Positions 44,114 to 54,754 are shown, counted from the stretch's first letter. The stretch: 64,000 nucleotides of DNA from Paenibacillus sp. DCT19 (GCF_003268635.1 NZ_CP029639.1:209501-273500), one strand, 5' to 3'. The notes: a model not told the origin generated them from the sequence alone. Translations and numbers: made by a program.

Positions 44114-45388
44114 TTATGGCGTATAACTGACACTAAATATCGGCCCCTCTTTAGTTTGTAAGGTTACAGCTCTAGGGGGAGATTGCTTGGAATGTAACAA
44201 GCCATCTGCCCAATAAACAGGAGTTTCAATTATAAACACCCTTTTTTCAATGAAATCACTTATTTTCGGAACATCATATGATAAAAATGCTTTGGATTGG
44301 GGTGAAAGCAATGGATTAAATGTTGCTGAATTGAGCAATCCTCCTGCTTGAAGTTGACTCATTGAACTGGATTTGATATTTAGTCCAAATTCAACGAAAG
44401 AAAAATATCTTCCGCTCTGAAGTCTTACCCCTTCATCAACAAATACTGGGTAATAAATGCTTCGTTCATTATTGCTAACACTGCTATCTACAATGATCCA
44501 ATTCAAAACTTTCAGGTCAGCATGATTTGTGTCCGTGATAATATCTTTGTTTCTAATTTTGGAGAAATCGTCAGTCACATCTTCGTATGTTCGATTTCCC
44601 AGAGGTACTTTAAATTCAGCTGTTTTTTTGAACACACTTGTTATCACATTCAAGTTCGTTCCCGTCAAACCGACTTGACGCAGTTCATTTAGTCCTTTGA
44701 AGTCAACAGGTTTAGCCTTGGCTACATTGGCATAACGAGCAATCAATACAGCAACCTCAGCACGAGTGGTTGTGCGATCGGTACCAAACTGTTTGTCACT
44801 TCCGACACTCATTAATCCAGTACCCATCGCTACAGCTACAGCGTTTTTGTCTGAAGCAGCCAGATTACCTGTGAAATACTCCTTCGCGGGAACAACGGTA
44901 TTTTTCACATCATCCAAAGCCTGCTTGTAGTCAGAATCAACCGTAGCTAAACCTTGGGTTAACCAAACGGCCATCTCTCCACGTTTAAGAGACGCTTTAG
45001 CATCGAGTGTGCCCTTGTAATTTGCAGGGTTGATGAATCCTTTTTGGATCGCAGTAGAGACGCCGCTTTTCGCCCATTCAGGGATATCTGTAAAGTTATT
45101 TGTTGCTGGGTTTGGAGTGTTTGGTTGATCTGACAATCTACTCAGGATACTTGCCATTTCGGCTTTGGTTACAGGCGAGCTAGGTTTAAATGTCCCATCC
45201 GTGTATCCCTTCAAATAGCCTTGCTCTACTGCTGAATTAATTGCTGTAGCTGCCCAGTGCGTAGAAGGCACATCTTTAAACTTTAGTGTGGTTTGCGCGG
45301 CTTGAACTGAGTTTCCAGCTCCAATTCCGCCAACGATCCCCGTTAACAAAGCTAATGTCGTAATCCCTGAAACAATTATTTTTTTCAT
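44114..45388 (-). CDS. SLH-domain cell-surface protein
   Basis: ATG 45388 (GAGAGGAG nine bases before) gives a 424-residue precursor with a Sec signal (MKKIIVSGITTLALLTGIVG, cleavage near VQAAQ). Three S-layer-homology motifs follow. The first reads FKDVPSTHWAATAINSAVEQG, with GYTDGTFKPSSPVTKAEMASIL; the second FTDIPEWAKSGVSTAIQKGF; the third is shorter (GSDKQFGTDRTTTRAEVAVLI). SLH domains bind pyruvylated secondary wall polymer, so the protein is held on the wall. The C-terminal 190 residues are unlike any family I know. It lies directly upstream of the large secreted protein gene and is probably co-transcribed, as anchor and partner. Confidence 0.87.
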   Translation of the reverse strand: MKKIIVSGITTLALLTGIVGGIGAGNSVQAAQTTLKFKDVPSTHWAATAINSAVEQGYLKGYTDGTFKPSSPVTKAEMASILSRLSDQPNTPNPATNNFTDIPEWAKSGVSTAIQKGFINPANYKGTLDAKASLKRGEMAVWLTQGLATVDSDYKQALDDVKNTVVPAKEYFTGNLAASDKNAVAVAMGTGLMSVGSDKQFGTDRTTTRAEVAVLIARYANVAKAKPVDFKGLNELRQVGLTGTNLNVITSVFKKTAEFKVPLGNRTYEDVTDDFSKIRNKDIITDTNHADLKVLNWIIVDSSVSNNERSIYYPVFVDEGVRLQSGRYFSFVEFGLNIKSSSMSQLQAGGLLNSATFNPLLSPQSKAFLSYDVPKISDFIEKRVFIIETPVYWADGLLHSKQSPPRAVTLQTKEGPIFSVSYTP

Positions 45389-45815
45389 AGATGATACTCC
45401 TCTCGAATCTACGTTTTTCAATCTGTGGTATGTACTTCCTTCTACCAGATACTAAATTTGACATAATAATCAATATTCTACCATGTGCATTTAGTTCGTT
45501 GGTAATGTTTTTCAGAAATATTCATCCAACAGAGTCTTATAATCTCCTTCCTGGGACCTATCCAACCCTAAAAAACAAAAAAAGGCCACGAATCCGTAGA
45601 TTCATAGCCTTATACTTTAAGGTGTTGGTCGTTATGTTATTTAAATGAAAATAAATATGCTTCAAGAATACCCTATTTCTAATCTTTTGAGAAGTAGATA
45701 TTTCAACATTTTGGAAAATGAAGTGATGTTTCCAAGATGGACTAGGGATTGCCCTAGCAGCACGCTCAAAAAAGTGCAAGGGCAGATCACCTAATTCAAA
45801 AGCTTCACTGATATA
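45389..45815. other. Spacer between SLH gene and udk
   Basis: No gene is supported. It holds the udk terminator (45573-45612) and the upstream region of the SLH gene. A second region of dyad character near 45750-45780 is too weak to name. Confidence 0.5.
45573..45612 (-). terminator. Terminator of udk
   Basis: On the minus strand AAGGCTATGAATC pairs with GATTCGTGGCCTT, followed by TTTTTTTG. It lies about 200 bases past the udk stop. Confidence 0.75.
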
Positions 45816-46448
45816 TTAAGTTTGGTTCCAGTTCTCTCCGGTGAGGTATTTCTCGGTGAGGATGGATAACATCTGAATGCCGACTTCATTATGTCCACCT
45901 TCGGGAATAATGATATCTGCATATTTTTTGGATGGCTCGATAAAAGCGTCGTGCATAGGTTTCACAGTTTCGAGATATTGCTTGTACACCGATTGAATCG
46001 TCCGTCCGCGTTCCTCGATATCCCGCAGCACTCTGCGTAGAATCCGTACATCGGAATCCGTGTCTACGAACACTTTAATGTCCATTAAGGCACGTAGCGT
46101 TTCATCGATTAGCACATGCAATCCTTCTACAATGACGATATGGTTCGGTGCCAGTTCAACCGTCTCATCGGCAGCACGGTTATCTATGGTGAAGTCATAT
46201 ACGGGAGCATACGCCGCTTGGCCTTTTTTCAACAGGGTGAGATGCTCAATTAACAGATCATTATCAAAAGCAAAGGGATGATCGTAATTGGTGAGTCGAC
46301 GTTGCTCAGGTGTGAGCTGCGACTGGTCTTTGTAATAATTGTCTTGGGATATAAACGTTACTTTACCTGTTCCCAGACGGTCTATAACGGAGCGAGCTAC
46401 CGTCGTTTTACCGGATCCGGTTCCTCCGGCGATACCAATGATGAGCAT
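45816..46448 (-). CDS. udk: Uridine kinase
   Basis: The 210-residue P-loop kinase phosphorylates uridine and cytidine to the monophosphates, using ATP or GTP, in pyrimidine salvage. Walker A is GIAGGTGSGKTT at residues 5-16. SQDNYYKD and NYDHPFAFD are the nucleoside-binding segments. VIVEGLHVL and the lid RRVLRDIEERGRTI complete the signature set. Length and order are normal for Udk. The SD AGGGAGG is 14 bases before this ATG and only three bases before an ATG-GAA-TAA mini-ORF, an odd arrangement; restoring one A in GAATAA would join the two starts. Single gene. Confidence 0.92.
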   Translation of the reverse strand: MLIIGIAGGTGSGKTTVARSVIDRLGTGKVTFISQDNYYKDQSQLTPEQRRLTNYDHPFAFDNDLLIEHLTLLKKGQAAYAPVYDFTIDNRAADETVELAPNHIVIVEGLHVLIDETLRALMDIKVFVDTDSDVRILRRVLRDIEERGRTIQSVYKQYLETVKPMHDAFIEPSKKYADIIIPEGGHNEVGIQMLSILTEKYLTGENWNQT

Positions 46449-46764
46449 GGTTATTCCATAAACCTCCCTAGAATGGCAGCATGATCATGGATGAAGAGTG
46501 CGATATCTGATCTATTCATCACTCTTATCCACATGTCTGTCTGTGAATGCACAATTCCTTTATTGTACCATAGGGCACTTCTTTTTTCACCTGAAGCAAG
46601 TGACCATGTTTTGCCTACTTGGGAGATTGTGCGCATACTGTCACGAATGGAATAGCCCTTGTACTATTTTACTCTAATGTTCTGGATGCTGTTATTTAAG
46701 ACGTACGCATACGGCACGTGCACTTCAACAGAGAAAGGATCCAATTTTCCCTAATTTTGAATGA
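46449..46764. other. Spacer between udk and the bgl operon
   Basis: I see no supported gene. It should hold the udk promoter on the minus strand; no clear element stands out by eye. Confidence 0.45.
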
Positions 46765-46792
46765 TTGACTTTTTGGAGGACAGGCCTATAAT
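46765..46792 (+). promoter_or_regulatory. Sigma-A promoter of the bgl operon
   Basis: TTGACT, 16 bases, TATAAT. It is followed 20 bases later by the first RAT element. Confidence 0.8.
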
Positions 46793-46812
46793 AATACATA
46801 TATACTTAACAC

Positions 46813-46842
46813 GGACTGTTACTGGGAGAGCCAGGCATGACC
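46813..46842 (+). promoter_or_regulatory. Ribonucleic antiterminator (RAT) 1
   Basis: GGACTGTTACTGG, GCCAGGCATGACC: the conserved RAT pattern GGxxTGTTACTGxxxxxGCAGGCAxxACC of the BglG/SacY family. Its 3' end overlaps the terminator stem at 46839, so antiterminator binding would prevent the terminator. Confidence 0.88.
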
Positions 46843-46884
46843 GAATTCGATTATTTAACTGTAATCGCTTTCGGTCTTTTTTTA
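46839..46884 (+). terminator. Conditional terminator before licT
   Basis: GACCGA-ATT-CGATTA pairs with TAATCG-CTT-TCGGTC and is followed by seven T. Confidence 0.88.
46860..46873 (+). promoter_or_regulatory. Probable cre in the bgl leader
   Basis: TGTAATCGCTTTCG matches TGNAANCGNWNNCA except at the last base. It lies within the terminator stem, downstream of the promoter, as roadblock-type cre sites often do. Confidence 0.5.
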
Positions 46885-46906
46885 TTTCAGGCGGGGGGTG
46901 AGGGCA

Positions 46907-47731
46907 TTGAAGGTTATTAAAAAAGTAAATAACAACGTGGCAATTGCCATTAATGATAAGAATGAAGAGGTATTCGTCGTAGGTAAGGGTGTAGGGTTTC
47001 TGAAAACCCCTTATGAGCTGACGGAGACGGATCTGGTTGAGAAAATTTTCGTGGCACCGAAGAACATCCGTATGTATGATCTGCTGAACAGCATTCCCAT
47101 TGAGGATATATATCTGGCAGAGGAAATCATCAAGCTGGGCAGTCAGATTTTGAATAAACAATTTAACACGAACTTGCTTCTCACCCTGTCCGACCATATT
47201 AGTTTTGCACTGACCCGGCATCGTGAAGGTGTGCATATCAAGAACCCGTTGGAGTGGGAAGTTCGCACCTTATATCCAGATGAGACCCGTGTGGGTGAGA
47301 CAGCGTTGAAGCTGATTCAGGAGAAAACGAATGTGGACTTGCCAGCGGCCGAGACGACACTGATTGCCCTGCATTTTGTAAATGCACAGGTGGGCTCGGG
47401 TGAGATGAGTGATACGACCAAAGTAACGACGGTAACGGGTGAGATTTTGTCCGTGATCAAATATGCGCTCAAAATTGATTTTCAGGAAGACTCGATTCAT
47501 TTTATGCGATTTGCAACACATATAAGGTACTTCATCATGCGACAGATGAGCGGCAAATCGCTGAAGGATGAGAATGAATCACTTTTCCTGATGGTCAAAG
47601 AGAAGTTTCCTAAGGAATTGGCCTGTGTTGAGAAAATCGCTGATTTTCTGAGTAACAACTATGGCTGGACCTGTTCTGATGATGAAAAGTTATATCTCAT
47701 TCTGCATATTCAACGATTGATCTCGAATTAA
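46907..47731 (+). CDS. licT: BglG/LicT-family transcriptional antiterminator
   Basis: The 274-residue protein starts at TTG 46907, as the family begins MKxxKVxNNN; the GTG at 46898 is an alternative. Residues 1-55 are the RNA-binding CAT domain (KVIKKVNNNVAIAINDKNEE, VGKGVGF). PRD1 follows with His in LSDHISFALTRH, then PRD2 with MRFATHIRYFI and LILHIQRLI. When the PTS is busy with beta-glucosides, phosphorylation of PRD1 by EII falls, HPr phosphorylates PRD2, and the dimer binds RAT RNA to allow read-through. It has a RAT in front of its own gene and another before the PTS gene, so it controls itself and the operon. Confidence 0.93.
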   Translation: MKVIKKVNNNVAIAINDKNEEVFVVGKGVGFLKTPYELTETDLVEKIFVAPKNIRMYDLLNSIPIEDIYLAEEIIKLGSQILNKQFNTNLLLTLSDHISFALTRHREGVHIKNPLEWEVRTLYPDETRVGETALKLIQEKTNVDLPAAETTLIALHFVNAQVGSGEMSDTTKVTTVTGEILSVIKYALKIDFQEDSIHFMRFATHIRYFIMRQMSGKSLKDENESLFLMVKEKFPKELACVEKIADFLSNNYGWTCSDDEKLYLILHIQRLISN

Positions 47732-47751
47732 CCAACCGAATAACAACTTAT

Positions 47752-47781
47752 GGACTGTTACTGATTCGATCAGGCATGACC
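47752..47781 (+). promoter_or_regulatory. Ribonucleic antiterminator (RAT) 2
   Basis: GGACTGTTACTGATTC, GATCAGGCATGACC repeats RAT 1 with 23 identical or nearly identical bases at the conserved positions. It overlaps the next terminator. Confidence 0.9.
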
Positions 47782-47824
47782 AAGCGTAGGGAATGACGAT
47801 TCCTCGGCTTGGTCATTTTTTATA
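47777..47824 (+). terminator. Conditional terminator before the PTS gene
   Basis: TGACCAAGC/GCTTGGTCA with inner GGAAT/ATTCC, followed by TTTTTT. Confidence 0.9.
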
Positions 47825-47868
47825 TACATTTCAATTTATCGTTCATTTTCATGTAGAGGAGAAGGGTC

Positions 47869-49796
47869 ATGAACAACCAAGACTTGGCTAAAAACGTGCT
47901 TGATCTTGTTGGTGGGGAACAAAATATCTCGGGTCTGACGCACTGTGCAACCCGGTTGCGATTTGTATTAAAAGATGATAACAAGGCAGATCTTAAAGCG
48001 CTGGATCAGCTTGAGGGTGTGCTTCGCGCGCAGAACTCCGGCGGTCAGGTGCAGATCGTTATTGGTGCAAAGGTAGACGCTGTTTACAGTGAAGTGAGAA
48101 AACTGACTTCAGATCGAATCGGCGGGGGAGAAGAATCAGTCGATAATGGACCGAAGAAGAGACGTAACCCTGTCAATGTGGTACTTGAGACCATTGCGGG
48201 AATATTTACACCTGTACTGCCGGCTCTGGTCGGCTGCGGGATGATCAAATGTTTATCCACCGTCATGGCTGCGATGGATGGCTTGAAGGTTCAGGCTTCC
48301 TCACGATCATTAACATGATTGGTGACCTCATCTTTTATTTCCTGCCATTCTTCCTGGCAGTTAGTGCAGCACATCGTTTCAAAACCAATCCATACCTAGC
48401 AGTTGCGCTTGCTGCGGGACTGATGCATCCAACGATTTTGAATGCTGCTGCTCAGATCGCTGATACAGGTGTAAGTACAATCGATTTCCTGGGTATGCCA
48501 ATCCTGCTCATGAAGTATTCATCTTCCGTCATTCCGATCATTCTGGCGGTATGGATTATGAGCTACGTATATCCACTCGTAAATCGTGTCATTCCTAAAT
48601 TTTTGCAAGTTTTGCTTACGCCAATGATTGTCCTATTTATTATGATTCCACTGGAGTTAATCGTATTTGGACCGGTTGGTTCACATATTGGTGACTGGCT
48701 GACGAATGGAATTAACTCGTTATTCTCAACCGCAGGTGTTCTGGCGGGGGCTATCCTTGGATTCTTCAAACCAATCATGGTTATGTTCGGTATGCACTAT
48801 GCCATTATGCCGATTCAGGTTCAACAAGTGGCTACATTGGGAGCGACTGTATTGTTGCCTACAGCACTCGCGGCCAACTTGGCTCAAGCAGGCGCAGCTT
48901 TCGGTGTCTTTTTCCTAACAAAGAGCAAAACCATGAAATCCGCAGCCGGATCAAGTGGTTTCACAGCATTGTTCGGTATTACTGAACCGGCGATCTATGG
49001 GGTCACACTGAAATACAAACGCCCATTCTTCGCAGGATGTCTCGCTGGAGGTCTGGTTGGTGGATTCTACAGCCTGGTGCATACAACAGCCAACGCGATT
49101 GCCCTTCCGGGTGTATTGGCACTGGGCACGTACACATCTGACCGTTATATGTATGTCGTTATTGGCTGTATTGCTGCAGTGGTACTGGGATTTGTGTTCA
49201 CGTTGATTGCGGGCATTAAAGAAGACACCGCAGGAGCTACAACGAAGCAACCGGCGAATGGTGCAGTAGATGGCGTACAGTCCGTAATTGCGACAGAGCA
49301 GGCTTCCGCACTGACTTCTTCTCAGGATTCGACATCGACAGACATGTTGATCGTAAGTCCAATGACAGGGGAGATTAAACCGATCTCCGAGGTAGAGGAT
49401 CAAGCTTTTGCACAAGAGCTAATGGGTAAAGGCATCGCTGTGGTTCCAACAGAGGGTAAAGTGTACGCTCCATTTGACGGTGTGGTTGAAGCACTTTATC
49501 GTACCAAACACGCCATTGGTTTGAAGGCCGCGAATGGGGTTGAGATTCTCATTCATATTGGAGTGGATACCGTCAGTCTGAAAGGGAAATATTTTAACGC
49601 TCATATCACACAGGGACAAGCCATCAAAGCAGGTGATTTGTTGGTGGAATTTGATCCGGAGGGCATTACAGCCGCAGGTTATAACACCATTACGTCTATT
49701 GTGGTAACTAATATGCAGCAGTATGGAGATGTCCTAACTACAGCAACCAGTGGCTCGATCCGTGAAAGTGAAGCGCTGATTAAGCTGATTCCATAA
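47869..49796 (+). pseudogene. bglP: Beta-glucoside PTS enzyme IIBCA, split by one frameshift
   Basis: Two overlapping frames (47869-48318 and 48249-49796) form one EIIBCA of 642 residues. The IIB domain has GLTHCATRLRF with the phosphorylated Cys at residue 26. The IIC domain has about ten helices, ending with GITEPAIYGVTLKYKRPF. The C-terminal IIA domain has EILIHIGVDTVSLKG, carrying the His phosphorylated by HPr, then GDLLVEFD. The break is at GG 48276-48277, where a third G would give AAMGWLEGSGFLTIINMIGD across the junction. GGAGAAGGG precedes the ATG. It imports and phosphorylates beta-glucosides such as salicin, arbutin or cellobiose and acts on LicT. The intact codons after the break suggest a sequencing indel or a fresh mutation. 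Confidence 0.92.
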
Positions 49797-49823
49797 CACT
49801 TTAAAACTACTAACAAAACGTAA

Positions 49824-51296
<1,473 letters not shown>

Positions 51297-51302
51297 TTCT
51301 CC

Positions 51303-52268
51303 ATGAATATTTTGGGTCGTATTAAAAAAATTCCCGGCGGCTTGCTTATCGTGCCTATGATGCTCGCCGCTGTAATCAACACGGTGTTCCCGTCATTCTT
51401 TCAGATTGGTGATCCCACCACAGCACTGTTCACGTCCAAAGGCACCATGGTGCTCATTGGCATGATTTTGCTGGTATCAGGCACACAGCTGAACCTATCA
51501 CAGCTTCTGGTAACCTTAAAGAGAGCGGGTGTGCTCTGTGCCTCACGGATTCTCATCAGTGTGCTGTTTGGCTGGGCATTCGTACATTTCTTCGGAATCA
51601 GTGGCATTGGCGGTGTATCTGCAGTAGCTTTTATCGCTGTCCTGACAAGCTGTAACCCGGGATTATATCTGGCCTTGATGAACACATACGGAGATGATGT
51701 GGATCGTGCCGCGTTTGGTATTCTGAATCTAATCGCTGTTCCGGTTATTCCCATCATGATATTGAATACGGCGAGTGGGGTCGGTATAGATCTGCTCAGT
51801 GTGCTGGCTACACTGGTGCCTTTTCTCATTGGAATCCTGCTTGGTAATCTGGACGGTAATATTCAGAAGATGTTCGCGCCTGGGACACTGATTCTGTTAC
51901 CATTTCTGGGTACAAGCTTCGGATCCAACATTGATCTGCGTATTGCATTTCAGTCCAGTCTGTCCGGCTTGCTGGTCACGGTGTTGTTTATGCTGATCTG
52001 TATGCTTCCGCTCATTGGAGTTGATCGGGCAATCTTGAAACGACCGGGTTATGCCGCTGCTGCAACATGCTCGGTTGCTGGACTATCCATGGTTGTACCG
52101 TCGATGGCAGCAGAATTCAATCCGGCATATGCACCGTATGTTGACACAGCCATCGCTCAGATCGCGTTTGCCGTGATCCTGACCTCGTTGACTGTTCCTT
52201 ATATTGTGAAGCGATTGGCAGGAGCAGGAGTGAAAACTTCGATAGTGGCCAATAAATCAAGCCATTGA
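51303..52268 (+). CDS. Second KdgT-family permease
   Basis: The 321-residue membrane protein starts six bases after the phospho-glucosidase stop, with weak SD (translation is probably coupled), and has about ten helices: IPGGLLIVPMMLAAVINTVF, LLVSGTQLNLS, VLTSCNPGLYLALMN and a Gly/Ala-rich CSVAGLSMVVPSMAAEF near the end. It is clearly a paralogue of the permease at 15700 but keeps only part of the C-terminal SEGS motif. KdgT proteins carry sugar acids by proton symport; why one lies in a beta-glucoside PTS operon is unclear. It might export or import an aglycone or sugar acid released from glucosides. It is the last gene before the operon terminator. Confidence 0.85.
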   Translation: MNILGRIKKIPGGLLIVPMMLAAVINTVFPSFFQIGDPTTALFTSKGTMVLIGMILLVSGTQLNLSQLLVTLKRAGVLCASRILISVLFGWAFVHFFGISGIGGVSAVAFIAVLTSCNPGLYLALMNTYGDDVDRAAFGILNLIAVPVIPIMILNTASGVGIDLLSVLATLVPFLIGILLGNLDGNIQKMFAPGTLILLPFLGTSFGSNIDLRIAFQSSLSGLLVTVLFMLICMLPLIGVDRAILKRPGYAAAATCSVAGLSMVVPSMAAEFNPAYAPYVDTAIAQIAFAVILTSLTVPYIVKRLAGAGVKTSIVANKSSH

Positions 52269-52310
52269 TTCAAGCCAATCAGGAACAGTTAACAATTTAA
52301 GCTTATAAAT

Positions 52311-52365
52311 GAAACAGCACGTTATCCGTCTTAATAAGCCGGGCAACGTGCTGTTTCGTTTTGTT
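52311..52365. terminator. Terminator of the bgl operon
   Basis: GAAACAGCACGTT/AACGTGCTGTTTC, 13 bp, followed by GTTTTG; the left flank is A-rich, so the convergent gene at 52424 may also use it. Confidence 0.8.
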
Positions 52366-52423
52366 TCATCTATATCAATTCATGGGGGAGATGAGGGTTA
52401 GTGCTGTCTTCAGTCTTGTAGTC

Positions 52424-53107
52424 TTACAGACCAAGCAGTTCTTTGACGCTTTCGCCTACTGCTTTGCTGGACTGTGGGTTCTGACCCGTAACTAGGCGAC
52501 CGTCAGTTGTCACATAAGAGCTGAATGCAGCCGCTTTGTCGTAACGACCTGCACGTTCTCTAAGTGCGTCTTCCAGCAGGAACGGAACGTAGTCCGTTTG
52601 TTGTGCCAGTGATTCCTCTTCATTAGTGAAGCCGGAAACGGTTTTATCCTTGATCAGCAGCAAGCCATTGGACAGCTTCACGTTAAGCAAGGCTGTAACA
52701 CCGTGGCATACACCGGATACAACGCCGCCTTTTTCATAGATTTCACGAGAAAGCTCTTGCAGCTCAGCATTATCCGGGAAATCCCACATTGTACCATGAC
52801 CACCTGTGAAGTAGATCGCGTCATAGTCGCTGGCTTTCACGTCGCTTGGTTTCAACGTATTTTTCAATTTGTTCATGAACGCTTCGTTCTCATAATAGGC
52901 TTTGGTACTTTCATCTAGGGAATCACCCAGACTTTTCGGATCGAGAGGTACATTACCGCCGAGTGGGCTGACCAAGTCGATCTGTACATTGTCATTATGA
53001 TCGAATTCCTCGATAAAGTGAGTTGCTTCGCTCAACCACAAGCCGGTAGGCTCGTCCTTTGTTGCGTATTTATCCACATTGGTCAGGACAACTAATATTT
53101 TTTTCAT
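52424..53107 (-). CDS. DJ-1/PfpI-family protein (Hsp31/glyoxalase III-like)
   Basis: The 227-residue protein belongs to the DJ-1/PfpI superfamily: KKILVVLTNVD at the start, GLWLSEATHF with the nucleophile-supporting Glu, DAIYFTGGHGTMWD, and the nucleophile elbow SGVCHGVTAL with Cys at residue 134. PRESENCE of the class I glutamine amidotransferase-like triad Cys-His (with Glu) is clear. Such proteins act as glutathione-independent glyoxalase or deglycase, or as stress chaperones; the reaction is not certain. AGGAGG precedes the ATG by seven bases. It is divergent from a TetR regulator that may control it. Confidence 0.87.
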   Translation of the reverse strand: MKKILVVLTNVDKYATKDEPTGLWLSEATHFIEEFDHNDNVQIDLVSPLGGNVPLDPKSLGDSLDESTKAYYENEAFMNKLKNTLKPSDVKASDYDAIYFTGGHGTMWDFPDNAELQELSREIYEKGGVVSGVCHGVTALLNVKLSNGLLLIKDKTVSGFTNEEESLAQQTDYVPFLLEDALRERAGRYDKAAAFSSYVTTDGRLVTGQNPQSSKAVGESVKELLGL

Positions 53108-53374
53108 AAAGAAAACCTCCTGTGTGATGTATCGTTATTTAAATTGTGTAAAATATAATTTTGTAAAACTTAATGATCTAAATATATCATAACCAAATTT
53201 CAAAGTAAACTAAAATTCCGAAAGTAGTTTAATTGGTATAACATATCTATTTCGTCTTTCCGTGCTATACTTTATATATCGCCTATTTGGTGCACCGTGA
53301 AACAATTGCATGATTTGCATCGAAGCTATAACAACAAAGATAGGTAATTGAATGCATATAGAGGAGGGCACTCC

Positions 53375-54022
53375 ATGAAACGTCTGGAGAACTCACAGAA
53401 ATTTTTGACCAAGATGATACCTGTGCTACGCACAACGGCAATTAGTTCGCTTCGAATGGATGACGTGGCCAGGCATATGGATATCAGCAAGGCAACGCTA
53501 TATAAATACTTCTCTTCCAAAGAGGAAATTATCCAGAATATTTTGGAGGACTACATCGCAGAGATTCATGATTCCAGAGCTATGATGATGGATGACTCGA
53601 TTCCATTCGAACGTCGCTTCCAGATTGCGTACCAGCATTCCATCTCACATGTGTTATATCTGCCTGAATTTTTCTGGAGTGATGTGAAGAAGCTGTATCC
53701 AGCAATTTTTGAGGGTTTTTCGACTGCATTGCGCCATCATAGTGAGCAGTTATGTCACTTTTTTGAAGAGGGAATGGATCGACGTGTATTTAATCGAATT
53801 AATCCCATTCTGTACATGATTCAGGATGAGGCAGTCATTCGAAAAGTGGCCGAGCCAACATTTTCAATTATGTATGATATGACCATTCGCCAGGCGCTGT
53901 ATGATTATTATCTGATGAAGAAGAACCAGTTATTGAATCCAGAGCGCATTGCATCTCTCGATGATCAGCCTGTAAAAGCACATATTCACGAGTTGATTCA
54001 ACAGCTATCACGAACGATGTAA
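53375..54022 (+). CDS. TetR/AcrR-family regulator
   Basis: ATG 53375 with GAGGAGGG at suitable distance is chosen over the in-frame ATG 53348. The 215-residue product has an N-terminal TetR HTH (MDDVARHMDISKATLYKYFSSKEEI, residues about 28-52 as a continuous region) and an all-helical C-terminal ligand domain. Its ligand cannot be read from sequence. The gene is divergent from the DJ-1-type gene with a 267-base AT-rich spacer, so repression of that gene and self-repression are the simplest model. The next gene downstream has its own SD and seems separate. Confidence 0.87.
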   Translation: MKRLENSQKFLTKMIPVLRTTAISSLRMDDVARHMDISKATLYKYFSSKEEIIQNILEDYIAEIHDSRAMMMDDSIPFERRFQIAYQHSISHVLYLPEFFWSDVKKLYPAIFEGFSTALRHHSEQLCHFFEEGMDRRVFNRINPILYMIQDEAVIRKVAEPTFSIMYDMTIRQALYDYYLMKKNQLLNPERIASLDDQPVKAHIHELIQQLSRTM

Positions 54023-54215
54023 TACGGGGATTTAGGTAACCAATTGGGTTGAAATATATCTGAAAATGTAAGTACAGGATGGTTACGGGATAGGTTGATC
54101 CAAACATTTTAAATTTAATTTTAAATGGATTGTACAACTAGGTCTTTTGATATAGAATATCGGAGAAAACCGTACTATATTGGTACATATTACATATCCA
54201 ATCGGAGGACAACAG

Positions 54216-54680
54216 ATGAAACGGACTGGCAAATTCTTCACTTCGACAATGGTTGCTGCTATTGCAGCAGTATCGATCGTTGGCTCGGCTTCGGCGAGCG
54301 CAGTTTTTAACTCGAACACTTCGAGCATTAATGCGATCGACATCAGCAAAATGGACATCGAGACTGCGCTGATGATGGTTCAGCAAGAACGTACTAAATT
54401 ACTGGATGCTCAATTGCAGATGCAAATTCAGGAAGTTCAGAAACGCAATCAACAGATTGCAGACTTGAACGCACAATTACACGTTGCTCAACAAAATGGT
54501 GATGAGGCTTTGGCTCAGCAGTTGAAGAACCAAATTGATGCAGCAAGTAATTCACAGCAAATGGACATGCTTCGTTTGCAGTCCATGTCGAACAAGCGCA
54601 ATGAGGCTTTTGATCTGATGACTAATTTTGTGAAGAAAATGCAAGATTCCAGATCCTCCATCATCGGTAACATGCGATAA
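54216..54680 (+). CDS. Secreted coiled-coil protein
   Basis: ATG 54216 with CGGAGGAC before it gives 154 residues: a Sec signal peptide (MKRTGKFFTSTMVAAIAAVS, cleavage near ASASA), then a helical region rich in Gln, Met and Asn (ALMMVQQERTKLLDAQLQMQ). It has heptad spacing over residues about 55-130 and no cysteine. It resembles short exported coiled-coil proteins of unknown role. A perfect bidirectional terminator follows. I do not recognise a named family. Confidence 0.65.
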   Translation: MKRTGKFFTSTMVAAIAAVSIVGSASASAVFNSNTSSINAIDISKMDIETALMMVQQERTKLLDAQLQMQIQEVQKRNQQIADLNAQLHVAQQNGDEALAQQLKNQIDAASNSQQMDMLRLQSMSNKRNEAFDLMTNFVKKMQDSRSSIIGNMR

Positions 54681-54754
54681 GCGCAACCGCAACCGCATTA
54701 TAATCTATAACTAGGTAGGTTGGAGAATTCGAAGACCGGTTCTGGTTATAACCC

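Noticed and set aside
48249..48318. Programmed frameshift in the PTS gene
   Set aside because: There is no slippery heptamer or downstream structure at the junction, and full-length EIIBCA homologues are unshifted; a lost G explains the break.
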